From: Nocardioides plantarum
GTDB lineage: Bacteria > Actinomycetota > Actinomycetes > Propionibacteriales > Nocardioidaceae
Length of the DNA: 64,000 bases
Assembly: GCF_006346395.1 (NCBI RefSeq)
Contig: NZ_VDMS01000001.1
Location: 62,001-126,000, forward strand
Direction: 5' to 3'
Program-made: the position numbers and the translations under genes
The notes under the pieces: generated by a model
What the model was told of the DNA's origin: nothing
Databases searched by the model: none
What the model saw: the letters and a program-made list of their open reading frames with translations, nothing else
Shown: positions 35,484 through 45,031 of the stretch, one piece after another
How the letters are laid out: each line of letters opens with the position of its first letter
How positions within the stretch are numbered: position 1 is the stretch's first letter

Positions 35484-36496
35484 GACACGGTCACCCGGGG
35501 GTCGAGGAAGCTGTAGAGGATGTCGACGATCAGGTTGGCGAGCACCACGAGCGTGGCGCTCACCAGGACCGCGGCACTGATGACGCTGAAGTCGAGCGGG
35601 TTGCGCAGCGCCTGGATGCTCCAGTTGCCGATGCCGTCGATGCCGAAGATCCGCTCGGTGAACACGGTGCCGGCCAGCAGCGTGGCGAAGTCGAGCCCGA
35701 AGATCGTGATGACCGGGACGATCGCGGCACGCAGGCCGTGCTTGAACACGACGCGGTTGGATCGCAGGCCCTTGGCCGAGGCGGTGCGGATGTAGTCCTC
35801 GCTCAGCACGTCGACCATCTGTCCACGAGAGAAGCGCGCGTACTGGGTGGCGTTGGTGAGGCCGATGACCAGCCAGGGCAGCAGGAGTCCTGCCGCCGTC
35901 TTGGCCGGGTTGTCGGTGATCGGGAAGTAGCCCGTCTGCGGGAAGACCTGGGCCTGCTGGGTGAGGTAGATCCAGCTCAGCAGGGCGACCAGGTAGAACG
36001 GGATCGAGGAGATCACCAGGGTGCTGGCCATCATCCCGCGGTCGAGGGCGCTGCCTCGTCGTCTGGCCGCGACCGAGCCGAGGACCACGCCCAGCACGAG
36101 GTAGATGGCGGCCCCGCCGACCGCGAGCGTCAGCGTGGCGGGGTACTTGTCCTTGAGCTCGTCGGTGACCAGGGCGTTGCCGTTGCCGATCGAGATGCCG
36201 AGGCACGGCGCGGGGCAGGCGTACTTCTGGGGCGAGGCGCCGAGGCTGATCTCGCGGCCCTTGAAGATGCCGACCACGAAGTTCTTGTAGTTCTCGGTGA
36301 GCGGCTTGCGCAGGTCCATCCGCTCGGCGAACACCTCGCGGGCCTCCGAGGTGCAGCGGTCCTTGAGCGCGCGCTCGCAGGCCTGGTTGGCAGGAGCGTC
36401 GCCGAGCCCCTTGAAGAAGAGGACGAAGACGAAGATGGAGGTCAGCACCACCACGAGAAAGGCCGTCAGGAGGCGCCTGACGATGAATCCTGCCAT
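35480..36496 (-). CDS. oppB: Oligopeptide ABC transporter permease OppB
   Basis: A 338-residue permease: first helix FIVRRLLTAFLVVVLTSIFVF, a roughly 110-residue extracytoplasmic loop that contains a Cys pair (YACPAPCLG), then five more helices with the ABC-coupling EAA loop (DYIRTASAKGLRSNRVVFKH). I start at MAGFIVRR, ATG 36496; there is no strong Shine-Dalgarno sequence, and the message just upstream forms the 36531-36566 hairpin. The large loop between helices 1 and 2 is typical of OppB/DppB. Confidence 0.94.
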   Translation of the reverse strand: MAGFIVRRLLTAFLVVVLTSIFVFVLFFKGLGDAPANQACERALKDRCTSEAREVFAERMDLRKPLTENYKNFVVGIFKGREISLGASPQKYACPAPCLGISIGNGNALVTDELKDKYPATLTLAVGGAAIYLVLGVVLGSVAARRRGSALDRGMMASTLVISSIPFYLVALLSWIYLTQQAQVFPQTGYFPITDNPAKTAAGLLLPWLVIGLTNATQYARFSRGQMVDVLSEDYIRTASAKGLRSNRVVFKHGLRAAIVPVITIFGLDFATLLAGTVFTERIFGIDGIGNWSIQALRNPLDFSVISAAVLVSATLVVLANLIVDILYSFLDPRVTVS

Positions 36497-36530
36497 GAGG
36501 AACGGGTCCGATCTGCGCGAGCGAAGGGAC

Positions 36531-36566
36531 GGTGTGGGGCACGACCTCGCGGCCGTGCCCCACACC
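36531..36566. other. Strong hairpin between oppA and oppB
   Basis: A perfect 13-bp inverted repeat, GGTGTGGGGCACG and CGTGCCCCACACC, with a 10-base loop, in the 104-base gap after the oppA stop. No U-tract follows on either strand. It probably protects the upstream oppA message or partly terminates transcription, giving more binding protein than permease. Confidence 0.85.
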
Positions 36567-36600
36567 GGGGTGAACTGTCAGTCAGACATGCAGGTCGGCA

Positions 36601-38373
36601 TCAGCCGACGTGGATGTCCTTCCAGGTCGGCATACCGAACACCGAGTCGTTCTCCATGCCCTGGATCTTGGATCCGTGGGCCATCACGACACCGCCGTAC
36701 CAGCGGGTGATGATCGGGAAGTACTTCTCCGCGATCTCCTTGTCGAGGTCGTTCCACAGGCCGGGCTGGTCCTCGATCGGCTGGGTCTGGATGTCAGCGA
36801 TCTTGGCGTCCACGTCGGGCTCGGAGAACGCGGCGTAGTTGGCCTGCAGCGACTTGCTGTTCTCGACGTCGGTCGAGCCGAGGAGCGGCGGGATCCAGCT
36901 GGCGCCGGAGGGCCAGTCGGAGCACCAGCCACCGGAGCGGATGTTGATGTCCTTGTCCGGGTTGGCGCGGTCGGCGGCGTTGTCGGCCAGGGTCGTGGAG
37001 ACGGGGGTGGCCTTGAAGCCACCGGCCTCGAGGCCCTTGACGACGGCGTCCTTGACCTTGACACCGATCGGGTCGTCGCTGGTGAAGAGGAACTTCAGCT
37101 CGTAGCCCTCGGCGCCGGCCTCCTTGAGGAGCGCCTTCGACTTGGCGGCGTCGGTCGCGAAGTCGCCGTGGTCGAGCACGTTGTACTCGGTGCGGCCGGG
37201 CAGGCCCGGGGGCATCAGGTTGGTGGCCGGGATGGCCGTGACGCCCGGGATGTCACCGCTGGCGAGGATGACGTCCTTGTAGGGGTAGGCCCAGGCGTAG
37301 GCCTGGCGGATCAGCTTGTCGGTGATCTTGCGGTTGTCGGGGGCCGTGTAGTTGGTGCACGGCTGACCACCGGCGACGATCCGGTCGGGGTCGTCCTGGC
37401 TCATCTTGTTGTAGTCCGACGACAGCAGGTTGTCGTAGGTGAGGGTCGTCTGACCGTCACCGGAGTCGCCGAGCAGGATCTGGTCGACCTTGGCCGACTC
37501 GACCTGCGAGGAGAAGTTGTAGCCGTCGGGGTACTGGGTGCGAGCCGGGTCCGTGGTGGCGTCCCACTGGTCGTTGCGCTCGAGCACGAGGCTCTTGGCG
37601 ACCGTGTAGGACTTGATCTTGTAGGGACCGTTGGACAGCGGGCGGGTGGCGTACTTGGCGGGCTCGGAGTCCGCGCCCTCCTTGACCGCACCCATGGCCG
37701 GGAACGCGCCCCAGTAGGGCATGTCGGGGAAGGGCTTGCTCATCTTGAAGGTGAGGGTGCTCCCGTCGACGGTGACGCCGTCGAACTCGCCCTTGGGGTC
37801 GGTGTAGGGGCCCTTGTACTTGTCGCCACCGAGGAAGTAGTCGTTGGAGTAGGTCGCGCCGGTCGGGAACGCGTCGCGGTCCATCGAGCGCTTGACGCCG
37901 AAGAGGACCTCGTCGGCGGTGACGGGGGTGCCGTCCTCCCACTTGACGCCGTCACGGATGGTGAACTTCCACTCCGTGAAGTCGTCGTTGGGGGTGCCCA
38001 GGTCGGTGGCCAGGTCGGGGACCAGGATCATCTGCTTGGACTCGGCGTCGTACTTGTACTGGGTGAGCGACCGGGTGATGAGTCCCCTGAGGATCGACGA
38101 CGTGTCGATGTAGTAGGCCTCGGAGGGGTCGATCGTCGTGGTGAACCCGACGTTGGTCGGGACGTTGACGATCCCACCCTCGGTGGCGCCGTCGATGGTG
38201 ACCGGACCCTTGGCCTCGGGGTCGGTGCCGTCACCGGTGTTGGCGAGGTTGTCGTTCTGGGACGATTCGCCGTTGCCGGGGTTGTCGTTCTTGTCGTCGC
38301 CACTGCCACCGCAGGCGGCGAGGGCCGCCATCGAGACAGCGGTGATGGCGATCAGCGGAGCTTTCAGCCGCAT
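36601..38373 (-). CDS. oppA: Oligopeptide-binding lipoprotein OppA
   Basis: A 590-residue SBP family 5 solute-binding lipoprotein. Signal peptide with lipobox LAAC (Cys21), then an Asp/Asn/Gly-rich linker (about 22-55) and the binding domain with GVKWEDGTPVTADEV typical of peptide-binding family 5. It captures peptides outside the membrane for OppBCDF. AAAGG is found upstream of the ATG. It sits between oppC and oppB, an uncommon order (C-A-B-D-F). Confidence 0.95.
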   Translation of the reverse strand: MRLKAPLIAITAVSMAALAACGGSGDDKNDNPGNGESSQNDNLANTGDGTDPEAKGPVTIDGATEGGIVNVPTNVGFTTTIDPSEAYYIDTSSILRGLITRSLTQYKYDAESKQMILVPDLATDLGTPNDDFTEWKFTIRDGVKWEDGTPVTADEVLFGVKRSMDRDAFPTGATYSNDYFLGGDKYKGPYTDPKGEFDGVTVDGSTLTFKMSKPFPDMPYWGAFPAMGAVKEGADSEPAKYATRPLSNGPYKIKSYTVAKSLVLERNDQWDATTDPARTQYPDGYNFSSQVESAKVDQILLGDSGDGQTTLTYDNLLSSDYNKMSQDDPDRIVAGGQPCTNYTAPDNRKITDKLIRQAYAWAYPYKDVILASGDIPGVTAIPATNLMPPGLPGRTEYNVLDHGDFATDAAKSKALLKEAGAEGYELKFLFTSDDPIGVKVKDAVVKGLEAGGFKATPVSTTLADNAADRANPDKDINIRSGGWCSDWPSGASWIPPLLGSTDVENSKSLQANYAAFSEPDVDAKIADIQTQPIEDQPGLWNDLDKEIAEKYFPIITRWYGGVVMAHGSKIQGMENDSVFGMPTWKDIHVG

Positions 38374-38419
38374 GGGTCACCCTTTCCTTTGTTGGGGGGT
38401 ACATCTCCCGGAGAACGGG

Positions 38420-39460
38420 TCACCGGCGAGTCTTGGGGTCGAACGCATCCCGGATGGCGTCACCCAGGAGATTGAGGGCCAGCACCAGGATGGTGATGGT
38501 GACGACGGGCGCCCACAGGTAGAGCGGGTAGACCTCGAAGTAGTTCTGCGCGTCGAAGATGGTCTGTCCCAGCGAGGGCTGACCGGTCAGGCCGATACCG
38601 AGGTAGGACAGGCCCGCCTCGGCGGTCACGAAGGCCGGCAGCGACAGCGAGATCGACACGATGATCGGGGCCACCATGTTGGGCAGCAGCTCCTTGAACA
38701 GGATCTGTCGCGTCGGCACGCCGATCACCTGCGCGGCCTGGATGAACTCGCGCTCGCGCAGGGAGAGCACCTGACCGCGGATCAGCCGGGCCAGGCCCAT
38801 CCAGCCGAAGAACACCAGGATCACGATCAGCGCGATCAGCTGGGCGCGGCCCAGGCCGTCGATGTCCTCGTCGTTGAATCGCGCCCGCAGGATCGGGGCC
38901 ATCGCCATCGCGCCGAGGATGAAGGGGAACGACAGGAACAGGTCGGTGGTGAACATCAGCAACCGGTCGAGCCAGCCGCGGGAGAACCCCGCCACGAGGC
39001 CGATGACGACGCCGACGATCGTGCTGATCACCGTGGCCAGGGTCGCGATGAGCAGCGAGGTGCGCAGCCCGAGCAGGAGCCGCGCCAGGTTGTCGAGCCC
39101 CTGACCGGGCGACAGACCCAGGGGGTGGTCGGCGGTGAAGCCGTTGACCGGCGGGCCGACGTTGGGCAGGCCGTTGTTGGGTCCGCCGAAGTAGAGGACG
39201 TCGGTCGGCGAGTAGGGCAGCGAGCTGGCCTCGCCGTAGATGTTGAGCATCTTGTTGATCAGCGGGGCGAACGCCGCGGCGATGACCAGCAGGATGACGA
39301 CGATCGTGCAGACGACGGCGACCTTGTCCTTGCGGAGCCGGTCGAACGCGATCCGGGTCGGAGACTTGCCGGCGACCTTCTTCTCGCCGGGCGGGGGCTC
39401 CACGACCGCGGTGGGATCGTCGCCCTCGTGAGCGCCGAGCTCAGCCTCCGTTACCGACAC
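38420..39460 (-). CDS. oppC: Oligopeptide ABC transporter permease OppC
   Basis: A roughly 346-residue permease: cytoplasmic N-terminal tail, first helix VAVVCTIVVILLVIAAAFAPL, an OppC_N-type region, then five helices with EAA loop REREFIQAAQVIGVPTRQILFKELLPN. Two GTG starts are possible, 39466 and 39460; I prefer 39460 because GAGAGG lies five bases upstream. It heads the operon, preceded by a TAAAGT -10 box and palindrome. Confidence 0.93.
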   Translation of the reverse strand: MSVTEAELGAHEGDDPTAVVEPPPGEKKVAGKSPTRIAFDRLRKDKVAVVCTIVVILLVIAAAFAPLINKMLNIYGEASSLPYSPTDVLYFGGPNNGLPNVGPPVNGFTADHPLGLSPGQGLDNLARLLLGLRTSLLIATLATVISTIVGVVIGLVAGFSRGWLDRLLMFTTDLFLSFPFILGAMAMAPILRARFNDEDIDGLGRAQLIALIVILVFFGWMGLARLIRGQVLSLREREFIQAAQVIGVPTRQILFKELLPNMVAPIIVSISLSLPAFVTAEAGLSYLGIGLTGQPSLGQTIFDAQNYFEVYPLYLWAPVVTITILVLALNLLGDAIRDAFDPKTRR

Positions 39461-39527
39461 AGTCACCTCTCAGGCATCACGCTTCGTCGTCGTGCAGGTC
39501 ACTGCTGGGGTCCAGGACCGAGACCGG

Positions 39528-39552
39528 ACTTTACGTGACGCGACTCGTCACG
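39528..39552 (-). promoter_or_regulatory. Promoter and palindromic operator candidate of the opp operon
   Basis: TAAAGT (39533..39528) on the minus strand resembles a -10 box. Directly upstream is a perfect palindrome CGTGACG-CGACT-CGTCACG (39534-39552) where a repressor could block RNA polymerase. The -35 hexamer is unclear. Confidence 0.55.
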
Positions 39553-39608
39553 GCGGTCCACGAGCGGTAACGATCTGGTCTCGACTACACCGGAGGACGT
39601 CTTGCCGT

Positions 39609-41387
39609 TCAGGCCTGCTGAGGGACGTCCTTCGCCGGGGCGCCGTCGACGCCCGCCTCCTTGCGCTGCTGCGGTGTGATCGGGGCCGGCGCGGCCGTGA
39701 GCGGGTCGTATCCCCCACCGGACTTGGGGAACGCGATCACGTCGCGGATCGAGTCGGTGCCGGCGAGCAGGGCACAGATGCGGTCCATGCCGACCGCGAT
39801 GCCGCCGTGCGGCGGCGCGCCGTAGGCGAAGGCGTCCAGGAGGAAACCGAACTTCTCCTGCGCCTCGGCCTCGTCGAGACCCATGACCGCGAACACGCGC
39901 TTCTGGATGTCGCCGCGGTGGATCCGGATCGAGCCGCCGCCGAGCTCGTTGCCGTTGCACACGATGTCGTAGGCGTAGGCGAGCGCCGGGCCGGGGTCGG
40001 TGTCGAAGGTGTCGAGGAACTCCGCCTTGGGGCTGGTGAAGGCGTGGTGCACCGCGGTCCAGGCGCCGGCGCCGACGGCGACGTCACCGCTGGCGACCGC
40101 GTCCGAGCTCGGCTCGAACAGCGGCGCGTCGACGACCCAGGTGAAGGCGAAGACGGAGTCGTCGAGCAGGTCGGCGCGACGGCCGATCTCGAGCCGGGCA
40201 GCGCCCAGCAGGGAACGGCTGGGCTTGGGGGCACCGGCGGCGAAGAACACGCAGTCGCCCGGTGCGGCACCGACGTGGGCGGCCAGGCCGGCCTTCTCGT
40301 CGTCGCTGAGGTTCTTGGCCACGGGACCGCCGAGCTCGCCGTCCTCCTGAACCAGCACGTAGGCCAGGCCCCGGGCGCCGCGCTGCTTGGCCCAGTCCTG
40401 CCAGGCGTCGAGCTTCTTGCGGGGCTGGCTGGCACCTCCCGGCATCACCACGGCGCCCACGTAGGGCGCCTGGAAGACCCGGAACGGGGTGTCCTTGAAG
40501 TAGTCGGTGCAGTCGACCAGCTCCAGGCCCATCCGCAGGTCGGGCTTGTCGGAGCCGAACCGCGCCATCGCGTCGGCGTAGGTCATCCGCGGGATCGGCC
40601 GGGGGATCTCGTGGCCCACGAGCGCCCACATGGCGGCCAGGACCTCCTCCATCAGCTCGATCACGTCGTCCTGCTCGACGAAGCTCATCTCGATGTCGAG
40701 CTGGGTGAACTCCGGCTGCCGGTCGGCGCGGAAGTCCTCGTCGCGATAGCAGCGCGCGATCTGGTAGTAGCGCTCGAGGCCGCCGACCATCAGCAGCTGC
40801 TTGAAGAGCTGGGGGCTCTGCGGCAGGGCGTACCAGCTGCCTGGGGCCAGCCGGGCGGGCACCAGAAAGTCGCGGGCCCCCTCGGGCGTGCTGCGGGTCA
40901 GGGTGGGCGTCTCGACCTCGACGAACGCGCGCTGGTCCAGCACGTCGCGCGCGGCCTTGTTGACCTTGCTGCGCAGGCGGATCGCGGCGTTGGGACCGCT
41001 GCGACGCAGGTCGAGGTAGCGGTGCTTGAGCCGCGCCTCCTCCCCCACGTCGACGTGGTCGCTGATGGGGAACGGCAGCGGCGCCGAGGCGCTGAGCACC
41101 TCGACGTCGGTGGCGACGACCTCGATGCCACCGGTGGCCAGGTTGGGGTTCTCGTTGCCCTGCTTGCGCGCGATCACCTCGCCGGTGACCTTGAGGCAGA
41201 ACTCGGCGCGCAGCTGGTGGGCGACGGCCTCGTCGCGGATGACGACCTGGACGACGCCGCTGGCCTCGCGCAGGTCGATGAAGGCGACGCCGCCGTGGTC
41301 GCGACGGGTCGCCACCCAGCCGGCGAGGGTGACGGTCTGGCCGACGTGCTCGGCGCGCAGGGCGCCGGCGTCGTGGGTGCGGATCAC
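39609..41387 (-). CDS. aspS: Aspartyl-tRNA synthetase
   Basis: A 592-residue class IIb synthetase: OB-fold anticodon-binding domain ([23 protein letters not shown]), motif 2 region ([33 protein letters not shown]), GAD insert, and motif 3 [15 protein letters not shown]. The bacterial GAD insertion is present. GTG 41387 overlaps the hisS stop (GTGA). Whether it also charges tRNA-Asn depends on gatCAB and asnS elsewhere. The last 30 residues ([16 protein letters not shown]) match the actinobacterial type. Confidence 0.97.
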   Translation of the reverse strand: MIRTHDAGALRAEHVGQTVTLAGWVATRRDHGGVAFIDLREASGVVQVVIRDEAVAHQLRAEFCLKVTGEVIARKQGNENPNLATGGIEVVATDVEVLSASAPLPFPISDHVDVGEEARLKHRYLDLRRSGPNAAIRLRSKVNKAARDVLDQRAFVEVETPTLTRSTPEGARDFLVPARLAPGSWYALPQSPQLFKQLLMVGGLERYYQIARCYRDEDFRADRQPEFTQLDIEMSFVEQDDVIELMEEVLAAMWALVGHEIPRPIPRMTYADAMARFGSDKPDLRMGLELVDCTDYFKDTPFRVFQAPYVGAVVMPGGASQPRKKLDAWQDWAKQRGARGLAYVLVQEDGELGGPVAKNLSDDEKAGLAAHVGAAPGDCVFFAAGAPKPSRSLLGAARLEIGRRADLLDDSVFAFTWVVDAPLFEPSSDAVASGDVAVGAGAWTAVHHAFTSPKAEFLDTFDTDPGPALAYAYDIVCNGNELGGGSIRIHRGDIQKRVFAVMGLDEAEAQEKFGFLLDAFAYGAPPHGGIAVGMDRICALLAGTDSIRDVIAFPKSGGGYDPLTAAPAPITPQQRKEAGVDGAPAKDVPQQA

Positions 41388-42745
41388 TGTGGTTGCTCCT
41401 TGATGAGGACCTGCGGTCGCAGGTCCGCTGCGGGTGGGGTCCAGGTGTCCGGGTCGGCGTCGTGCTGCTCGCCGGAGCGGATGTCCTTGACCTGGTGGGT
41501 GGTCGTGCCCTCGTCGTCGTGCTCGAACCAGACGTACGGGATGCCGCGGCGCTCGGCGTACCGGATCTGCTTGCCGAACTTGGCTGCGGTGGCGGCCACC
41601 TCGCACGGCACGCCCCGGGCGCGCAGCGAGGCGGCCACGAGATCGCTGCGCCCACGCGACTCCTCGTCGGTGACCGCGACCAGCACGGCGCTGGGGACCT
41701 TGCGGTCGGCCACCAGGTCGCCACGGTTGAGCAGCGGCACCAGGACCCGGCTGACGCCCAGGGAGATGCCGACGCCGGGGTAGGTGGTGCGGCCGTCGGT
41801 CGCCAGGGCGTCGTAGCGCCCGCCGGAGCAGATCGAGCCGAGGGCCTCGTGCCCGCGCATCCGGGTCTCGAAGACGGTGCCGGTGTAGTAGTCGAGGCCG
41901 CGGGCGATCTTGAGGTCGGCGACCACGTCGACGGTGGGGCCGACCAGCGACGCGCACCCGTCGACGACGGCGGCCAGCTCGACCAGGCCCTCGTCGAGCA
42001 GCGGGTGCTCCACGCCGAGGGCACGCACGCGCTCGACGAAGGAGCTGTCGGGGGTGCAGATCTCGGCGATGGCCAGGCAGCGGTGGGCCAGCTCGGTGTC
42101 GAGGCCGGCCTCGACGAGCATCGCGGCGACCGCCTCGACCGGCTGCTTGTCGAGCCGGTCGACGGCCGTCATGGCCAGGGTCGTCGTCGCGTCGTCGAGG
42201 CCCAGGCCGCGGAAGTAGCCCTCGAGCACCTTGCGGTTGTTGACCTGCAGCCGGAAGCCGGGCAGGAACTCGATGCGGCGCAGCGCGTCGAGCATCACCC
42301 GCGCGACCTCGACGTCGTGGTGGACCGGCAGCACGTCGCGCCCGACGACGTCGATGTCGGCCTGGGTGAACTCGCGGTAGCGGCCGTCCTGGGGCCGCTC
42401 GCCGCGCCATACCTTCTGGATCTGGAAGCGGCGGAACGGGAAGTCGAGCTTGCCGGCGTTCTCGACCACGTAGCGCGCGAAGGGCACGGTGAGGTCGAAG
42501 TGGAGGCCCAGGCCGGCGTCCTTGCCGGACTCCTGCTCCTGCAGACGACGCAGCACGTAGACCTCCTTGGAGGTCTCGCCCTTGGTCAGCAGCTGCTCGA
42601 GCGGCTCGACGGCGCGGGTCTCGATGCCGGCGAAGCCGTGCAGCTCGAAGGTGCTGCGCAGGAGGTCGACGACGTCCTGCTCGACGACGCGCTGCTCGGG
42701 CAACAGCTCGGGGAACCCGCTCAGCGGGGTGATCTTGGTGCTCAT
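41384..42745 (-). CDS. hisS: Histidyl-tRNA synthetase
   Basis: A 453-residue class II synthetase. Motif 2 region ([21 protein letters not shown]), the histidine-specific [12 protein letters not shown] and GGRYDALA, then the C-terminal anticodon-binding domain ([12 protein letters not shown]). ATG 42745 shares a base with the upstream hydrolase stop (TGATG); a GTG one codon earlier is an alternative. Between MBL hydrolase and aspS in a three-gene operon. Confidence 0.97.
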   Translation of the reverse strand: MSTKITPLSGFPELLPEQRVVEQDVVDLLRSTFELHGFAGIETRAVEPLEQLLTKGETSKEVYVLRRLQEQESGKDAGLGLHFDLTVPFARYVVENAGKLDFPFRRFQIQKVWRGERPQDGRYREFTQADIDVVGRDVLPVHHDVEVARVMLDALRRIEFLPGFRLQVNNRKVLEGYFRGLGLDDATTTLAMTAVDRLDKQPVEAVAAMLVEAGLDTELAHRCLAIAEICTPDSSFVERVRALGVEHPLLDEGLVELAAVVDGCASLVGPTVDVVADLKIARGLDYYTGTVFETRMRGHEALGSICSGGRYDALATDGRTTYPGVGISLGVSRVLVPLLNRGDLVADRKVPSAVLVAVTDEESRGRSDLVAASLRARGVPCEVAATAAKFGKQIRYAERRGIPYVWFEHDDEGTTTHQVKDIRSGEQHDADPDTWTPPAADLRPQVLIKEQPQ

Positions 42746-43428
42746 CACAGGTCCTGGAGGAAGGGGTTGGTGGCGCGCTCACGACCGATGGACGTCTGCT
42801 CGCCGTGACCGGGCAGCACCACGATGTCGTCGGCGAGCGGCAGCACCTTGTCGCGCAGCGAGCGCAGCATGGAGGGGTGGTCGCCCCCGGGCAGGTCGGT
42901 GCGCCCGATCGAGCCCGCGAAGAGCAGGTCACCGGAGAACAGCACCTCGGACACGTCGGCGTGACCCTGCTCGACGCCGTAGGGCGTGCGGAAGGTGACC
43001 GAGCCCTCCGTGTGGCCGGGGGTGTGGTCGACGACGAAGCTCAGCCCGGCGAGCTCGAGCGACTGCAGGTCGGTGAGCTCGCGGACGTCGTCGGGCTCGG
43101 CGAACTCGTAGCTGCCGCCGAGCATCATCGCGGTCGTCTCGGGCGACATGCCCTGCATCGGGTCGGCCAGCAGGTGCCGGTCCTTGGGGTGGATCCAGGC
43201 GGTGGCGTCGTAGGTGCCGGCGACGGGCGCGACGCTCCACATGTGGTCGACGTGACCGTGGGTGACCAGCACCGCGACGGGCTTGAGCCGGTGCTCGCGC
43301 ACGACCCGGTCGACGTCGGGGCCGGCGTCCTTGCCGGGGTCGATGACCACGCACTCGGCGCCGGGTCCGGTGGCCGCCACGTAGCAGTTGGTGCCCCACG
43401 GTCCTGCGGGGAAGGCGGCGATCAGCAC
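42745..43428 (-). CDS. Metallo-beta-lactamase-fold hydrolase (glyoxalase II-like)
   Basis: A 227-residue MBL hydrolase: metal ligands in [10 protein letters not shown] (HxHxDH), HTPGHTEGS, and [19 protein letters not shown], ending [13 protein letters not shown], as in YcbL/glyoxalase II-like proteins placed next to hisS in actinobacteria. The true substrate is not known. GTG 43428 lies six bases after TACCCT, with no Shine-Dalgarno sequence, so the hydrolase-hisS-aspS message is probably leaderless. Confidence 0.92.
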   Translation of the reverse strand: MLIAAFPAGPWGTNCYVAATGPGAECVVIDPGKDAGPDVDRVVREHRLKPVAVLVTHGHVDHMWSVAPVAGTYDATAWIHPKDRHLLADPMQGMSPETTAMMLGGSYEFAEPDDVRELTDLQSLELAGLSFVVDHTPGHTEGSVTFRTPYGVEQGHADVSEVLFSGDLLFAGSIGRTDLPGGDHPSMLRSLRDKVLPLADDIVVLPGHGEQTSIGRERATNPFLQDL

Positions 43429-43434
43429 CGGCTC

Positions 43435-43440
43435 AGGGTA
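43435..43440 (-). promoter_or_regulatory. -10 box of a probable leaderless MBL-hisS-aspS transcript
   Basis: TACCCT on the minus strand, six bases before GTG 43428. Confidence 0.6.
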
Positions 43441-43549
43441 GCGAGGCCGGCGTGCTCGGGGCTCCCCGGTATTGGCCTCGCAGGTGAGCCGCAGGTCGGC
43501 CGGTACCGCCGAGGCTGGTAGCGGCGCTCGCCACACCGACGTCTTCCCT

Positions 43550-43555
43550 TAGGGT
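43550..43555 (+). promoter_or_regulatory. Candidate -10 box for the DUF349 gene
   Basis: TAGGGT on the plus strand, 34 bases before the GTG start at 43590, in the 161-base divergent gap. No clear -35. Confidence 0.5.
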
Positions 43556-43589
43556 GGGGCAGCGCCACGACCGACGAAGAGGGAACGCA

Positions 43590-44819
43590 GTGACGAGCAG
43601 CGAATGGGGTCGCGTCGATGACGACGGCACCGTGTATGTCAGGACCACCGACGGCGAGCGGTCGGTCGGGTCCTACCCGGCCGGGACGCCCGAGGAGGCC
43701 CTGGCCTTCTTCACCGAGCGTTTCGACGCGCTCTCCTTCGAGGTGCAGCTCCTCGAGCAGCGGGTCAACTCGGCCAAGCTGACTCCCGAGGAGGCGGCCG
43801 AGTCGATCAAGACCGTGCGCGCCCAGGTCACCGACGCCAACGCGGTCGGCGACCTCGCCTCGCTCAGCGGTCGGCTCGACGCCCTGGCCCCCGTGCTCGC
43901 CGTACAGCGGGAGGCACGTCGCGCCGAGAAGGCCGAGAAGGCTGCGGAGTCCAAGGCCGCCAAGGAGTCGATCGTCGAGGAGGCCGAGAAGATCGGCGCC
44001 GGCACCGACTGGCGCAACGGCGCCAACCGGCTGCGCGACCTGCTCGACCAGTGGAAGGTGCTCCCCCGCATCGACCGCGCCTCCGACGACGCGCTGTGGA
44101 AGCGCTTCTCCAGCGCCCGCACGGCCTACACCAAGGCCCGCAAGATCCACTTCGCCGAGCAGGACGAGAAGCGCGAGGGCGCTCGCGTCGTCAAGGAGCG
44201 GCTCTGCAAGGAGGCCGAGGCGCTGGCGACCTCGACCGAGTGGGGCCCCACCGCCGGGCGCTACCGCGACCTGATGCGCGACTGGAAGGCCGCCGGCCCC
44301 GCCCCCAAGGACGTCGACGACGTCCTCTGGGCCAGGTTCCGGGGAGCCCAGGACGCCTTCTTCGGTGCCCGCGACGCCGCCAACGCAGCGCTCGACGCCG
44401 AGTTCGCCGCCAACGCCGAGGTCAAGGACGCGCTGATCGTCGAGATCGAGGCGCTGCTGCCGATCGGCAACCTCGAGGCCACCAAGAAGAAGTTCCGCGA
44501 CCTCGCCGACCAGTGGGAGGCCGCCGGCAAGGTCCCCCGCGACCGCATCAAGGACCTCGAGGCCCGGATGCGGACGGTCGAGACGGCCCTGCGCAACGCC
44601 GAGGACGACCAGTGGAAGCGCTCGGACCCCGAGAAGTCCGCCCGCGCCAACGACATGGTCACCAAGCTCGAGGACGCCATCGCCAAGGTCGAGGCCGACC
44701 TCGAGAAGGCCCGCACGGCCGGCAACGACAAGAAGGTCAAGGAGCTCGAGGACAACCTCGAGTCCCGCCGGTCCTTCCTCGACATGGCCCGTCGCGCGTC
44801 GGCTGACTTTTCTGGTTAG
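43590..44819 (+). CDS. DUF349 repeat protein
   Basis: A 409-residue, highly charged, mostly helical protein with repeated DUF349 units, each centred on a tryptophan/leucine core (LLDQWKVLPRID.ALWKRF, LMRDWKAAGPAPKDVDDVLWARF, LADQWEAAGKVPRDRIKDLE) and a C-terminal coiled coil rich in Glu/Lys. Function is unknown; such genes often sit beside rel in actinobacteria. I start at GTG 43590, with GAGGG seven bases upstream, and not the longer frame. It converges with rel. Confidence 0.9.
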   Translation: MTSSEWGRVDDDGTVYVRTTDGERSVGSYPAGTPEEALAFFTERFDALSFEVQLLEQRVNSAKLTPEEAAESIKTVRAQVTDANAVGDLASLSGRLDALAPVLAVQREARRAEKAEKAAESKAAKESIVEEAEKIGAGTDWRNGANRLRDLLDQWKVLPRIDRASDDALWKRFSSARTAYTKARKIHFAEQDEKREGARVVKERLCKEAEALATSTEWGPTAGRYRDLMRDWKAAGPAPKDVDDVLWARFRGAQDAFFGARDAANAALDAEFAANAEVKDALIVEIEALLPIGNLEATKKKFRDLADQWEAAGKVPRDRIKDLEARMRTVETALRNAEDDQWKRSDPEKSARANDMVTKLEDAIAKVEADLEKARTAGNDKKVKELEDNLESRRSFLDMARRASADFSG

Positions 44820-45031
44820 AGGCCGTCACTGGCGGTCGTCGAGCCGGGCGAGCGCCAGCGAGCCCGAGTCGAGACGCTCGCGACCGATCTCGACGCTCGA
44901 CCAGGGGTCGGGTCACGAGACCGGCTGCGGTGATTTCGACGCGCTTCGCGGCTTCGTTCCTCAGCCGCTGCGCTTGCTCGATCTGCGCCCGCCACGCGAG
45001 CGCGCTCGTTCCTCGCGCCCTCGCTGCGGAC
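44820..45031. repeat. REP-like GC-rich palindromic DNA between DUF349 and rel
   Basis: A 212-base convergent gap filled by degenerate palindromes, for example GAGTCGAGACGCTCG / GATCTCGACGCTCGACC and GCGGC-N11-GCCGC around 44950-44975. The texture (TCGAGACGCTCG, CGCGCTTCGCGG) matches other intergenic repeats of the window. It may serve as a bidirectional terminator. No gene seen. Confidence 0.6.

Noticed and set aside
34374..36563. 729-residue frame with OppD at the C-terminus
   Set aside because: The first half is oppB out of frame; OppD begins at ATG 35483.
39609..42932. 1107-residue frame that could suggest an AspS fusion protein
   Set aside because: The first half is hisS read in the wrong frame; hisS and aspS are separate genes with a GTGA overlap.
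43423..44150. 242-residue minus-strand frame opposite the DUF349 gene
   Set aside because: The plus strand encodes a typical DUF349 protein with a ribosome-binding site; the minus frame is low-complexity Leu/Gly/Val.
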